Origin: Kappaphycus alvarezii
Taxonomy: Eukaryota; Rhodophyta; Florideophyceae; Gigartinales; Solieriaceae
Length of the DNA stretch: 64,000 nucleotides
Direction: 5' to 3'
NCBI GenBank assembly: GCA_002205965.3
Contig: NADL03000528.1
Coordinates: 1-64,000, forward strand
Both the position numbers and the translations under genes were made by a program. Positions 56,154-64,000 of the stretch are shown one piece after another. Under the pieces are notes generated by a model. That model was given only the letters and a program-made list of their open reading frames with translations, did not search any database and was not told where the DNA came from. The number at the start of each line of letters is the position of its first letter. Position 1 is the stretch's first letter.

Positions 56154-57284
56154 ATGGGAAAAACACGTAAGATATGTGTGTTTTGTGATTGCACTTGGAA
56201 TAAGTAAGTCATAGTTCATTTATAACCACCATCGGCTCTGCGTCTTGTAGAGTGCATTTTACAAAAAGAATAATCCTGACTCTTCCGATTGCTAAGCATG
56301 AAGCCTTCGGTACACACAAATGTTTTGGATCTTGCGCTGGCGATCAAGTATAGGACAATGGCATCTACACCGCAGCTTGTATATTATCACAGAGGCATTG
56401 GAATGTCTGATTTAATACTTGATTCTCTAAACGGAGCTCTCGAAAAGGGTTTGGATGATAACTTGCAGGACTTATACACTTTTCTTGCTTTGAATTACGA
56501 GGAAGGAGATGAAATCTTGTTATTTGGATTTTCACGCGGGGCATACATCGTGCGGTCCCTGACGGAGATGATGCATGATGTAGGTCTGGTGCGTCGTGAA
56601 AAGGTGAAGCATGTGCTACCAGCACTTGAGATTTATCGCGGAGGCAACGGTGCGGAGAGTGAGGAGGCCGTAAAATTCCGGGCTGAACATTCTCGAAGGG
56701 TGCCAATCAAGGTATTAGGATGCATGGACACAGTAGGTCCATTTAACATACCACGACCAATGAAAGGTACGTTGGATGTGGCCAAATATGATTTGCGGAC
56801 TGAAGTTATCGCTCCAGAAGTGGAACACGGTATTCATTTGATGAGTGTAGATGAGGATAGAGCAAGTTATTGGGGAACCTGTATGGTTCCGAACGATCAG
56901 CGAGGAACAGGGCAAGTGACAGAGTTGTACTTTCCGGGATATCATAATGGAATTGGGGGAGGAGGTGATGGCTCAGAGCGATTATTAGCGGAAAATGCGT
57001 TGAAGTTTTTGGTAGAGGAAATGGGAAGAAGAGGGGTAGGGCTGGAGGTAGAATGGGGAATGGTTCCAAGGGCCTATCATTTAGAAGTAGATCCGATTTG
57101 GCCTAAAGGCCCGCCTCTGCTCTCGGAATATAACCGATTAAAATTCATAAGCGGAGGGGAACGGAGAAGAAAGATTGGTAGTGTGAAGGAGCTACATTTC
57201 ACAGTAATTGAACGATATCAAAATGTTAACACGTGGAGACCGAAAGCATTGGAGCATTTGAAAGGCGAGATCTTGAGCATGTGA
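56154..57284 (+). CDS. DUF2235 family hydrolase-like protein, two exons
   Basis: Proposed exons are 56154-56203 and 56297-57284, giving about 345 residues. Exon 1 encodes MGKTRKICVFCDCTWN, the start motif of DUF2235 (normally CCDGTWN). Splicing at GTAAGT restores frame as WNNMKPSVHTNVLDLALAI, the expected TNV motif. Later motifs: GFSRGAYIVRSL with the GxSxG nucleophile (about residue 93), VLGCMDTVGPF (DTVG), and YFPGYHNGIGGGG with the likely catalytic His. This family is related to the Tle1-type phospholipase fold; the substrate is unknown. It is shorter than many relatives. The Gly-to-Cys change in the first motif is unusual. It is flanked by LINE-B fragments on both sides but has an intact frame. 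Confidence 0.85.
56204..56296 (+). other. intron of the DUF2235 gene
   Basis: 93 nt, from GTAAGT to TTGCTAAG. It is a phase-2 intron: AA from exon 1 plus C from exon 2 makes Asn. Without splicing, exon 1 runs into TAA at once and the N-terminal motif is in a different frame from the rest. Confidence 0.85.
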
Positions 57285-57480
57285 CTCTGAGAGATAGCGA
57301 TAGGTTGTCCGGGTCGGCTCGAAGTTCTCGTTTCGACCCCAGTTCTGAGTATCTAAGTGTTTTCGAAATTTTGATTTACGTGGTAAATGGTGCGAAAGAT
57401 ATGCAGGCTGAGTTCCCGAGCTGACTGGACTGTCTTCAGTAAGAAATCCGATGCAAAAGAAAACAGCCGTCATCTACCGC

Positions 57481-57600
57481 TGTTACTGTGTCGGTATACC
57501 CTTTTTGAGTTGATTGCGGTTGTCTGGAAAACCATGGGATAGACCGGATATATCTTCCAATAGTAAAACACCCAAACCTTTTCCCCTTCATTCTACCGCT
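57481..57600 (+). repeat. LINE-B 3' terminus fragment
   Basis: GTCGGTATACCCTTTTTGAG, then TTGATTGCGGTTGTCTGGAA, ACCATGGGATAGACCGGATA and a C-rich end match 18985-19076 and, inverted, 55070-55165. It begins within the 3' UTR, so it is strongly 5'-truncated. Confidence 0.75.
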
Positions 57601-57629
57601 GTTGCCTACCCATCCTGTACCTCTCCAGC

Positions 57630-57810
57630 ACGGTAAAGTATGGACCCTTCGGGGACTACCGGGTGGCTGTCCCCGTGCTCTTAGTGACCTCACCTGAGCG
57701 CCCGGTTGACGCTTGTCCATAGACGCCTTCGGGGTTGAATGTGATATGGGCAACTTCCATGGAAGATAGGCTCGTCACCACTCGGTGGCGAGTGAGATGG
57801 TTTCAGTGGA
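57630..57810 (+). repeat. unclassified direct repeat, copy 1
   Basis: It is homologous to 61885-62080. Shared blocks include GTGACCTCACC, GACGCTTGTCCATAGACGCC / GACGTCTGCCCATGGACGCC, GGAAGATAGG and CATCACCA-type sequence. On the minus strand both encode PSGDEP/PSGDEQ, so this may be a coding relic of an unknown element. Confidence 0.6.
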
Positions 57811-58415
57811 TCAGAAGAGCTAACCGCAGGCCTGTTGGTCTTATGAACTGAGAGGAATGTGAAGAACACGTTTAGCATACACCGGGGGATAGCCGAAGCG
57901 CAACTTTCAAATATTAAAGAACGAAATCGATCCTGTGAAGAACAAATAAAACAAAGGGGGAAAGCGCCAGAAATTTCGAACGAAAATACTTGGCAGAGCA
58001 GGGCAGCTACCGCTTGAAAAAAACATGGATATCCTGCTATTAAACTTGATTTAGATGGAAAAAAAGCGCAGAGTCCAAACTCCTCCAGACCCTTACTTCT
58101 GCAACTGCGTAAATTATCTATGGTATATGTAGACACAGGGAGGATGTCGTGATATAAACATACAGCTTGGGGGTTCAGTATCCATGTTTTTGGAGAGCGT
58201 GCTTGCGGAGTAATGGGGTTGTTTTAATGCGAGTAATGCGAAGGTTGGGATTCCTATAAGTTGGCAATCAAAGTAGGTTGCAGGATCCGCAGTACAATAA
58301 CTAAGCATTTCGACCTGCTGAAAAGAAAGCTGGTAACCGAGTCGACAATCGGGCGGTATCAGAAGGATGTACAGGAAATGTGGCAGCAGGAGCAGCTGGT
58401 ACTTCGCTGCCAATT

Positions 58416-59280
58416 ATCGTCGATATCACGTCCTCCGCAACGTTCTCGCCCGCTTCTGTAAGGAAGTTGTTATCGCTGCCCTCGTTGAACATCCGCTCCT
58501 TTACCAGGTTTCCAATTCGTCTGGGCATTTGGAGTCCCCCGCATTACGAATGGATATTTAAATTCCGGCTGCCTTCGGGCTTCACATTCCGATATGAGAG
58601 TGCGTACTTTCAACCCACTCACCTCCCTCAACGCAGCCATCTCCACCAAACGTAGAAGGTATGAACCACTGCTCGCGACGGCTACTAGAGGAAGGCTTGT
58701 GCCTATCCCAATATCCTCCCTTGGAGGCTGGCACCCAGACGCGTACGCGGTGCTAACCGATGTCGCGCGGAACGTGGCCGTTCGAGCGATGGAGATTTAT
58801 GGGATGGTTAGAGCGGTGCTTACCCAAAGGCACGCTGCTGCGGCCGTCATGTCCAACGCGGCATGCCTGCTCGCCGGCATTGAGCCGGCCCTGTAAGGAA
58901 GGTCATGTACTGTTGTGTTACCCATCAGCGACGACTTATCCCGCATAACGCATTAGCCGTGTGGATATAACCGACCACATCTTCAATGCATTAAAATGAC
59001 CCGAAAATTTTCCCCCATTCTATATCGCCGGCGATGTTACTATTGCCCACCCCTCCGCTCGCCGCCACATCTTGTCAAGTACGGTTACCACAGGCGCTGC
59101 CGCGACACTTGCAGAGCGCGAGAAACATCTCTCTTACGGCACTTACTGCGACCAAAACGATATCCCCCTATCCTCTGTCGGAATTGATATCTGTGGCGCC
59201 TTGGGCGACGATGGCCAGGGCTTCTTCCGCCGCCTTGCTTCCTTCGATGCTTCCCGTCGAGGTTCCTGTTAGGAGAGAAA
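58416..59280 (+). mobile_element. LINE-A copy 2, truncated and split by LINE-B
   Basis: Positions 58416-58505 encode RRYHVLRNVLARFCKEVVIA, matching RRHNVLRNALHRYCKELGIS in LINE-A. After a stop, IPAAFGLHIP matches IPAAYGLDPK. After the LINE-B insert, 59023-59215 encodes YIAGDVTIAHP, GAAATLAEREKHLSYGTYC and PLSSVGIDICGALG. The two halves join in frame as GLHIP-YIAGDVTIAHP. It ends FFRRLASFDASRRGSC and a stop. It is truncated before the RT. Confidence 0.85.
58596..59016 (+). mobile_element. LINE-B copy 1, inserted in LINE-A copy 2
   Basis: 421 bp. It opens with codons for RVRTFNPLTSLNAAIS and contains an open 100-residue frame (58594-58896) ending VMSNAACLLAGIEPAL. Its 3' UTR ends ATTAAAATGACCCGAAAATT and CCCCC. 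It is flanked by CATTCCGATAT on the left and CATTCTATAT on the right, an imperfect target duplication of about 11 bp. The restored host sequence reads through in LINE-A. Compared with copy 2 it is truncated further from the 5' side. Confidence 0.85.
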
Positions 59281-59657
59281 CTAGGGGTACTATCCTTACG
59301 CGCACAAAGGCACTCCCTCCTTCGTTTCCCTACTCATTCACTCTCCTTTTGTTTCTACCTTTATTTTCTTTTTCTTCTGCGTCAAAAATTGCACATTTCT
59401 TTATACTCTTTCCTTTTTCTCGCTCTTTTTATCAGCTATTAACTTCGCTTTGATGGTACTCCTTTTATTCTGCCCAGTTTACTTGATCTTCCTCGCCCCT
59501 AAACATCTTTTTCCGTAACCAGTCTTTCTACACAATATTTTCTCCATATATAACCCTTTTAAGGCAAATTGGTCTTGTAGTTGTTTTCACTAAATTCAAC
59601 TACAAGACCAATTTGCGCCTACTTTTTTGATTCAGCGAGCTTGTAAATCTGACCCAG
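59281..59657. other. pyrimidine-rich stretch with 20-bp hairpin
   Basis: T-rich sequence, probably the 3' region of LINE-A copy 2 and flank. A perfect hairpin has 20-bp arms starting GCAAATTGGTCTTGTAGTTG at 59564-59583 and 59597-59616, with a 13-nt loop. A TATATAA sequence lies just upstream. Confidence 0.7.
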
Positions 59658-60290
59658 TTGGCGCTATTTAAACACATCGAACGCTACCTAAAATGTATCT
59701 TGGTCCCTACAATAACAAAAGCTCGAAAATTCATACCTTCCTTAGCAGCTATGATGCATCGACTCCCTTTTTCTAGTCCCGTTGCCAAAACCTGTCACCC
59801 TCGTCCCATCACTGTCTCCCCTTTATTCCCTTCTGGCCCAGCCGACGTCGAGGAATATCTCCGTCGCCAAAACAGTAAATGCTTGACGGAGCTGGTTGGT
59901 CGTCACCTGGTGGAGATCGAAGCACAGCAATGGGGAGAAGGTGACTCTGGGGAGAAGGATGATAAGGAAGGGGAGTGCTACGAGGAGCAGATTGCCCCTG
60001 TGCTCTTCTACGAGATGGAACAAGGGGAGGAAGACGGCGAGTCCGAAGAGAAGGTCAGGGAGGAGGGAGAGGAATACAAGGAGCCCGCGGACGAAAAAAG
60101 GGGCCTCAAACTGGTTCATATGGGAGGGGTTGGAATGAACTGGTTGGAACTGGTGGTTCCAGCCATTGACCCGTTTGGCAAGATTCAGGTGAGCTATATC
60201 CTTCGCAGGAAGGGGCGGGCATTTATGGGCCATCCGTGGGTATATCTGGGGAATACATGGGCACTTATGATATCTAAAGGGAAGTACTAG
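59658..60290 (+). CDS. hypothetical acidic protein gene
   Basis: A 210-residue frame starts MALFKHIERYLKCILVPTIT. The N-terminal third is basic/hydrophobic, the middle (about 95-150) is very acidic and repetitive in Glu, Asp and Gly, and the end contains GMNWLELVVPAIDPFGKIQV. A CAGGTGAGC donor-like site at about 60186 suggests an intron, so the last about 30 codons may not be coding. No domain was recognised. A Gypsy1-type LTR follows 135 bp downstream. Confidence 0.4.
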   Translation: MALFKHIERYLKCILVPTITKARKFIPSLAAMMHRLPFSSPVAKTCHPRPITVSPLFPSGPADVEEYLRRQNSKCLTELVGRHLVEIEAQQWGEGDSGEKDDKEGECYEEQIAPVLFYEMEQGEEDGESEEKVREEGEEYKEPADEKRGLKLVHMGGVGMNWLELVVPAIDPFGKIQVSYILRRKGRAFMGHPWVYLGNTWALMISKGKY

Positions 60291-60424
60291 GTTCTAATCT
60301 AGAGGTTGAAGACTTTGAGGAGTACATTCATTTATTTCCTTTCAGGTATCTTTTGTCAAAATCTTTGTGTCCACATGAAGTCCTTTCCCACTTTTCGTGG
60401 TGTTTCTAGTAGTTTTATCGAGAT

Positions 60425-60790
60425 AACAGTTGGGGAAAAAATTCTATATAAGCTAAGTAAATTGTTTTCTCCATGGAACAGAAAGCAGGTTGGCAGACAA
60501 CTTGAGGTCCAGTCCCAAATAGTTAAGAATTTGAGAGTTAACCTTAGCCAAGAGAACTTTTTCCTTAGGTGAGTCATAGAGCATAGGTCGTAGAGCCTGC
60601 CCCTTTAGAATTGGCTACTAGAGCACTCACTCAGCTCTCTCACACACTCCTTCTTACCACTTGTTAATGTCTACGGTAGCACTTTAGTCGCTCGCAACGG
60701 CCCTCACCTCGAGTAGTTAGTGGTTTCCGTTTCAGTCGGAGCCATTTAACCCCATCAGTTCTTCCCCTCAACAGGAGCTCCGCGACTTAG
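60425..60790 (+). repeat. diverged Gypsy1-type LTR, inverted
   Basis: TATATAAGCTAAGT, GGTTGGCAGACAACTTGAGG, ACGGTAGCACTTTAGTCGCT and CGCAACGGCCCTCACC align in order with the minus-strand Gypsy1 LTR. It is more diverged than the copy at 28580-28975. No internal coding region was recognised. Confidence 0.65.
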
Positions 60791-61884
60791 TTACCCGTTT
60801 TTCGATTAGTGATAGAGTTTGAAGCTGAAAGGGAAGGTTGGATAAGGAAGGTGGGGGGAATGAAAGGAAGTTCGCCAGCTCCGGCCAGATTTTACTTGGA
60901 GGTGCTCAAATCGCAACTTATATAGAACTATTTCGCCACACTCGCACTCAACTCTTACTCTAACTAAACCCTAGCCATCTAAGCGGGACACTCAACACTA
61001 CCAATCATCACAAGACATGACATAGTAACACTGGCACAAATTCATGCCAGCTTACAACTAAAAGTGCACAACGGTGCACAACACTACATCACGTCATCAT
61101 TTGTATGCACTAACTAACCAACTGCACGTAACCACACTATCACTATACGTCCCCAAATTCACAACACAACTCTTACACATGCAACGACATGTATACACGC
61201 AAATACTGTAACCGCCACCACTGTACTTGACTCATCACCATAGTGCATCAGCACCCATCAAAATGTACTTTATGTCCACGTACATACCTTTCCACTCTGT
61301 ACTGCACAGCCGTACCGTACAGCATAGCCATATGTACTAGCTACACACGTGTACGCCAGAACAACCCACTAGAGCCACAACACTTGTACGCACCACGTTG
61401 CATATGAGCATTTGCGGTAGACAATCAGAAGCCCGTTTCACGTTGAGTTTGAGATGAGGCGCATATGCACTTTCCAAACGGCACCCTCCAAAACAGCCCA
61501 TGCTCCCCTGCACTTTTGGTTTTCAGTGGTAGCACAGGGTCCACAGCCAACATTTAGACTCCAAGTGCTGCAGTTGCGAAAGGTTTTCATCCGCCGCCCG
61601 CACCCGTAGTTAACTTTTGAATACCCTCAGCAAGTTGGAAATGCTTGGGTGGTTTACATTTGGAAGAAAGGTACGGCTCAATTCCGGAACTACGATAATG
61701 ATTACGTCGTGAACAGGAGTTAGCATGCGTAAAAGACCACCACACACCATCGCTACTTACTGAACCACCACCTCGGCGAGGTCCAGCTCCTCTGCTTGGT
61801 CAACGTCGTCATCGACACCGTCGCCGTCTTCAGAGTTAAATTCAGACTAATCCATCCATGTCAAAGGCATCCAGAGGTGCATAG
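60791..61884. other. no gene; A/C-rich stretch
   Basis: About 61000-61400 is A/C-rich with many CAC and GTAC steps. A short acidic minus-strand end of a frame (about 61760-61850, SEFNSEDGDGVDDDVDQAEE) is visible but cannot be tied to a gene. Confidence 0.4.
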
Positions 61885-62080
61885 TTCCATACTGCCCCCT
61901 TAGAGCCAGGCCGGTGGCCATCTCCGTACTCTTAATGACCTCACCCGCGAGCACAGCTGACGTCTGCCCATGGACGCCCTAGGGGGTATTCGTGATAGGG
62001 GCGGATTTTAGGGAAGATAGGGGCTGCTCATCACCAGATGGTAACGGGCGTGAGGGGTTCGGTAGAGACGAAGAGCGGAC
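61885..62080 (+). repeat. unclassified direct repeat, copy 2
   Basis: Pairs with 57630-57810 in the same orientation about 4.2 kb away. A minus-strand frame, 61979-62191, covers it and encodes RPLPSGDEQPLSSL. Confidence 0.6.
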
Positions 62081-62287
62081 GGGGGGCTTATCTATGTTGG
62101 GAGCCGACGGAGCAGAGTCCACATGCAAAAGATCCAAATTGGTCGCCAAATCCGAGATCTTACTAACCTTGCTCGCGCGCCCAGCTGACATCAGCCCATG
62201 GAATTCATCGGGTCATCCCTAGCACTCTTTTGTGATATATTCTACAACTCGTAAAGATTTGAGGCCACCAATTATTTCATACGCTTT

Positions 62288-62370
62288 GGAACGTGCGGTT
62301 GTCTGGAAAACCATGGGATAGATCGGATATATCTTCCAAGAGTAAAACACCCAAACCTTTCCCCCTTGGA
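62288..62370 (+). repeat. LINE-B 3' terminus fragment
   Basis: CGGTTGTCTGGAAAACCATG, GGATAGATCGGATATATCTT and AAACCTTTCCCCC match 57510-57600 closely. Confidence 0.75.
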
Positions 62371-62857
62371 ACATACCCTTGTTGATATATATACTTTGAG
62401 GTCCGCTCAGTTGTACAAGAGAGCCAGCGCATGTGGCTCAGTGGTTAACGTTTTCAACAAGCCTAACTTATTTTTCAATCATTAAATACCCCATTTTTTC
62501 TCTCCACCAGCGAGTGAGGACACACTTCAGGAGCAAGGTTTCTCGTTGTTGCTGTACTACTTCTGCAAAACGCCGTTTTCGCGCCTAACATTTCTTTCCC
62601 GAAGCCTGGGTACCCTGAGACATTATACATTCACGGGGACCATTTGCTGCACTGTCTTTACGGATGCCAGCGCAACAATCGCCACAACAATCAAGTTGCT
62701 TTGCTGGACAATGATTTCGGACGGACAGCTCGGCGCCCTTTCCTCGAACCACATGAGCATCATCAACACTGGAGAAGACCGAGCATCGGAGCCATGAGTA
62801 CCGCATGTGGAACTGACTATTTCGACATACCATTCCTCAATCCATTTCGTACCTCCC

Positions 62858-63325
62858 ATTCCAGAGTCCGAAATTTCAAGTCGATGACCAGTCTCAGTGC
62901 AGCGAGCGCGTAGTAACGGTAGAAGTACCGAAGCTTTCTTACAGAATTACCGGACACGAGCAGGCTGGTTCCTGTTTCAATCTCTGCTCTTGTCTGATTG
63001 CATCCAGAGGCGTTTTAAGTGGTCACAGAGCTTGCAACAACCGTCACCAGCCGCGCAATGGAACGTGTTTTGAAGTTTCGGGGCATTTTTATACAGCAAC
63101 ACTCGGCGGTGGTAGCAACTTCTAACGCTGCTTGTCTATCGACTGGCATCCCATCGACTTTCTGGTAGACTTTTGCTGGTGCTATCATTCGACAGCAATG
63201 ATTTGTACAATGCTTTGACTATCGGTACATGTATTTAATATGACATTCAGGTTTACAAATCAAAATAGGTTCCTGCCAATCCATACATCTCAAAAACAAA
63301 ACCCTATTTTTTCCCTCCATCAAGT
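62858..63325 (+). mobile_element. LINE-B copy 4, old
   Basis: The plus strand encodes RVRNFKSMTSLSAASA, where copy 1 has RVRTFNPLTSLNAAIS. It continues RLVPVSISALV, a stop, LHPEAF, then TELATTVTSRAMERVLKFRG and AVVATSNAACLSTGIPSTF. These align with copies 1 and 2 residue by residue apart from stops. It ends in a variant terminus, CCATACATCTCAAAAACAAA and TTTTTTCCCT, which is also seen at 52320-52380. Confidence 0.7.
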
Positions 63326-64000
63326 AGAGGACAGATCGGAAATCATCAAGCTTCATTAGACGTTACTGCAAATGGGGAGAGTCGGGGCATTGAAAGCGAC
63401 CATCAACGTGGCGTTTTTTATACTCATGACATTCTGCTCGGCGCTTCAGTTACAGTCTTGGTTCATAGCAAGCTCACAAGAGTATTACGCAATGATTTAT
63501 ACAATTTTAAACGGTCTATTTTCTTAACCCGGAAAGCATATTCATATTGTCCGTTAAATTTCACGCTGTCCTCCAACAATACGCCGATTTGATGGTCATT
63601 TTTCACTCCTTGCAGATATTCACGCCTTACTATGTCTAATTTCCAGAACCTCTATTAATACGACCTGCCCCCTCCGTTTTGGGAAAAAGACATCCTGAAT
63701 CTCTCTGGTCAGTAAAGCGCCCCAAAGCACCCCACATTTTCACCTCATCCTTACAATGGCGCCCTCTCCTGCTCTTTTCTAGTGCCTGGGGAGATACATT
63801 CCCCTTCTCTAGAAGCGGACGTCAGTGAAGCGGACGTCAGTGATTTTCAGTGAAATTATAGGGCATGATGATTCCTTTCCGCATTGGATCGCAAGTCTTC
63901 TCCGGTGCTGAGCTTTGGTCCTTCTATGAAAGTTCTCATCTCTAAATAAGAACGTAATGCAATAAAAAGATCCAAACAATATTTAATTCCAATTGAGATG
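63326..64000. other. no gene seen; short tandem duplication
   Basis: No supported gene. The 15-bp unit GAAGCGGACGTCAGT is duplicated in tandem at 63812-63841. Confidence 0.5.

Noticed and set aside
56005..56214. 69-residue frame upstream of the DUF2235 gene
   Set aside because: It overlaps the proposed first exon in another frame. The frame encoding CDCTWN explains the family motif.
59896..60138. Arg/Gly-rich frames overlapping the acidic gene
   Set aside because: They are out-of-frame readings of a repetitive GAG/GAA-rich stretch.
62430..62450. A-box-like TGGCTCAGTGGTTA
   Set aside because: No B box or acceptor stem follows, so it is not a tRNA gene.

Overview
This window is nuclear DNA from a eukaryote and is very rich in transposable elements. 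It has no operons, ribosome-binding sites or CRISPR. One clear host gene (DUF2235 family, about 56.2-57.3 kb) has a canonical GT-AG intron of 93 nt, and other candidate genes show short GT-AG introns. Gene density is low, and most recognisable coding sequence belongs to retrotransposons. The taxon cannot be fixed from sequence alone. DUF2235 genes, chromovirus Gypsy elements and LINEs with a restriction-like endonuclease would fit a filamentous fungus; a repeat-rich red alga is also possible.

Layout. 1-2.8 kb: fragments of a LINE family (here LINE-B) and a palindrome-ended MITE. 2.84-8.49 kb: a decayed Ty1/copia-type element on the minus strand with two LTRs of about 413 bp, one interrupted by a second MITE copy. 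8.5-16.2 kb: mostly empty, with one integrase relic. 16.2-18.8 kb: two weakly supported divergent genes. 18.8-23.5 kb: a LINE-B fragment and a nearly full-length but frameshifted LINE (LINE-A) on the minus strand. 24.5-27.8 kb: a broken DNA-transposase-like gene. 28.4-30.2 kb: a minisatellite, an inverted Gypsy1-type LTR and a clean solo LTR of Gypsy2. 32.15-50.26 kb: a chromodomain Gypsy element (Gypsy2, minus strand) split by a complete Gypsy1 element at 34.46-41.92 kb, which has a perfect 5-bp target duplication. 50.4-51.6 kb: an old Gypsy1-type gag. 52-63.3 kb: many LINE-B fragments on both strands, one inside a second LINE-A copy, around the DUF2235 gene and an acidic hypothetical gene.

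The most unusual signal is in Gypsy2. Its LTRs, coding region and an unusually long 3' noncoding tract are packed with short perfect hairpins (stems 5-10 bp, loops mostly 1-6 nt), many closed by AGG/CCT next to the loop. Two hairpins show compensatory changes between LTR copies. Gypsy1, inserted in the middle, largely lacks them. Gypsy1 has its own novelty: downstream of pol, where an env gene would lie, it carries an unrecognised coding region made of two diverged copies of one domain.

All calls are by eye from translation and motif reading. No alignment or database search was run.
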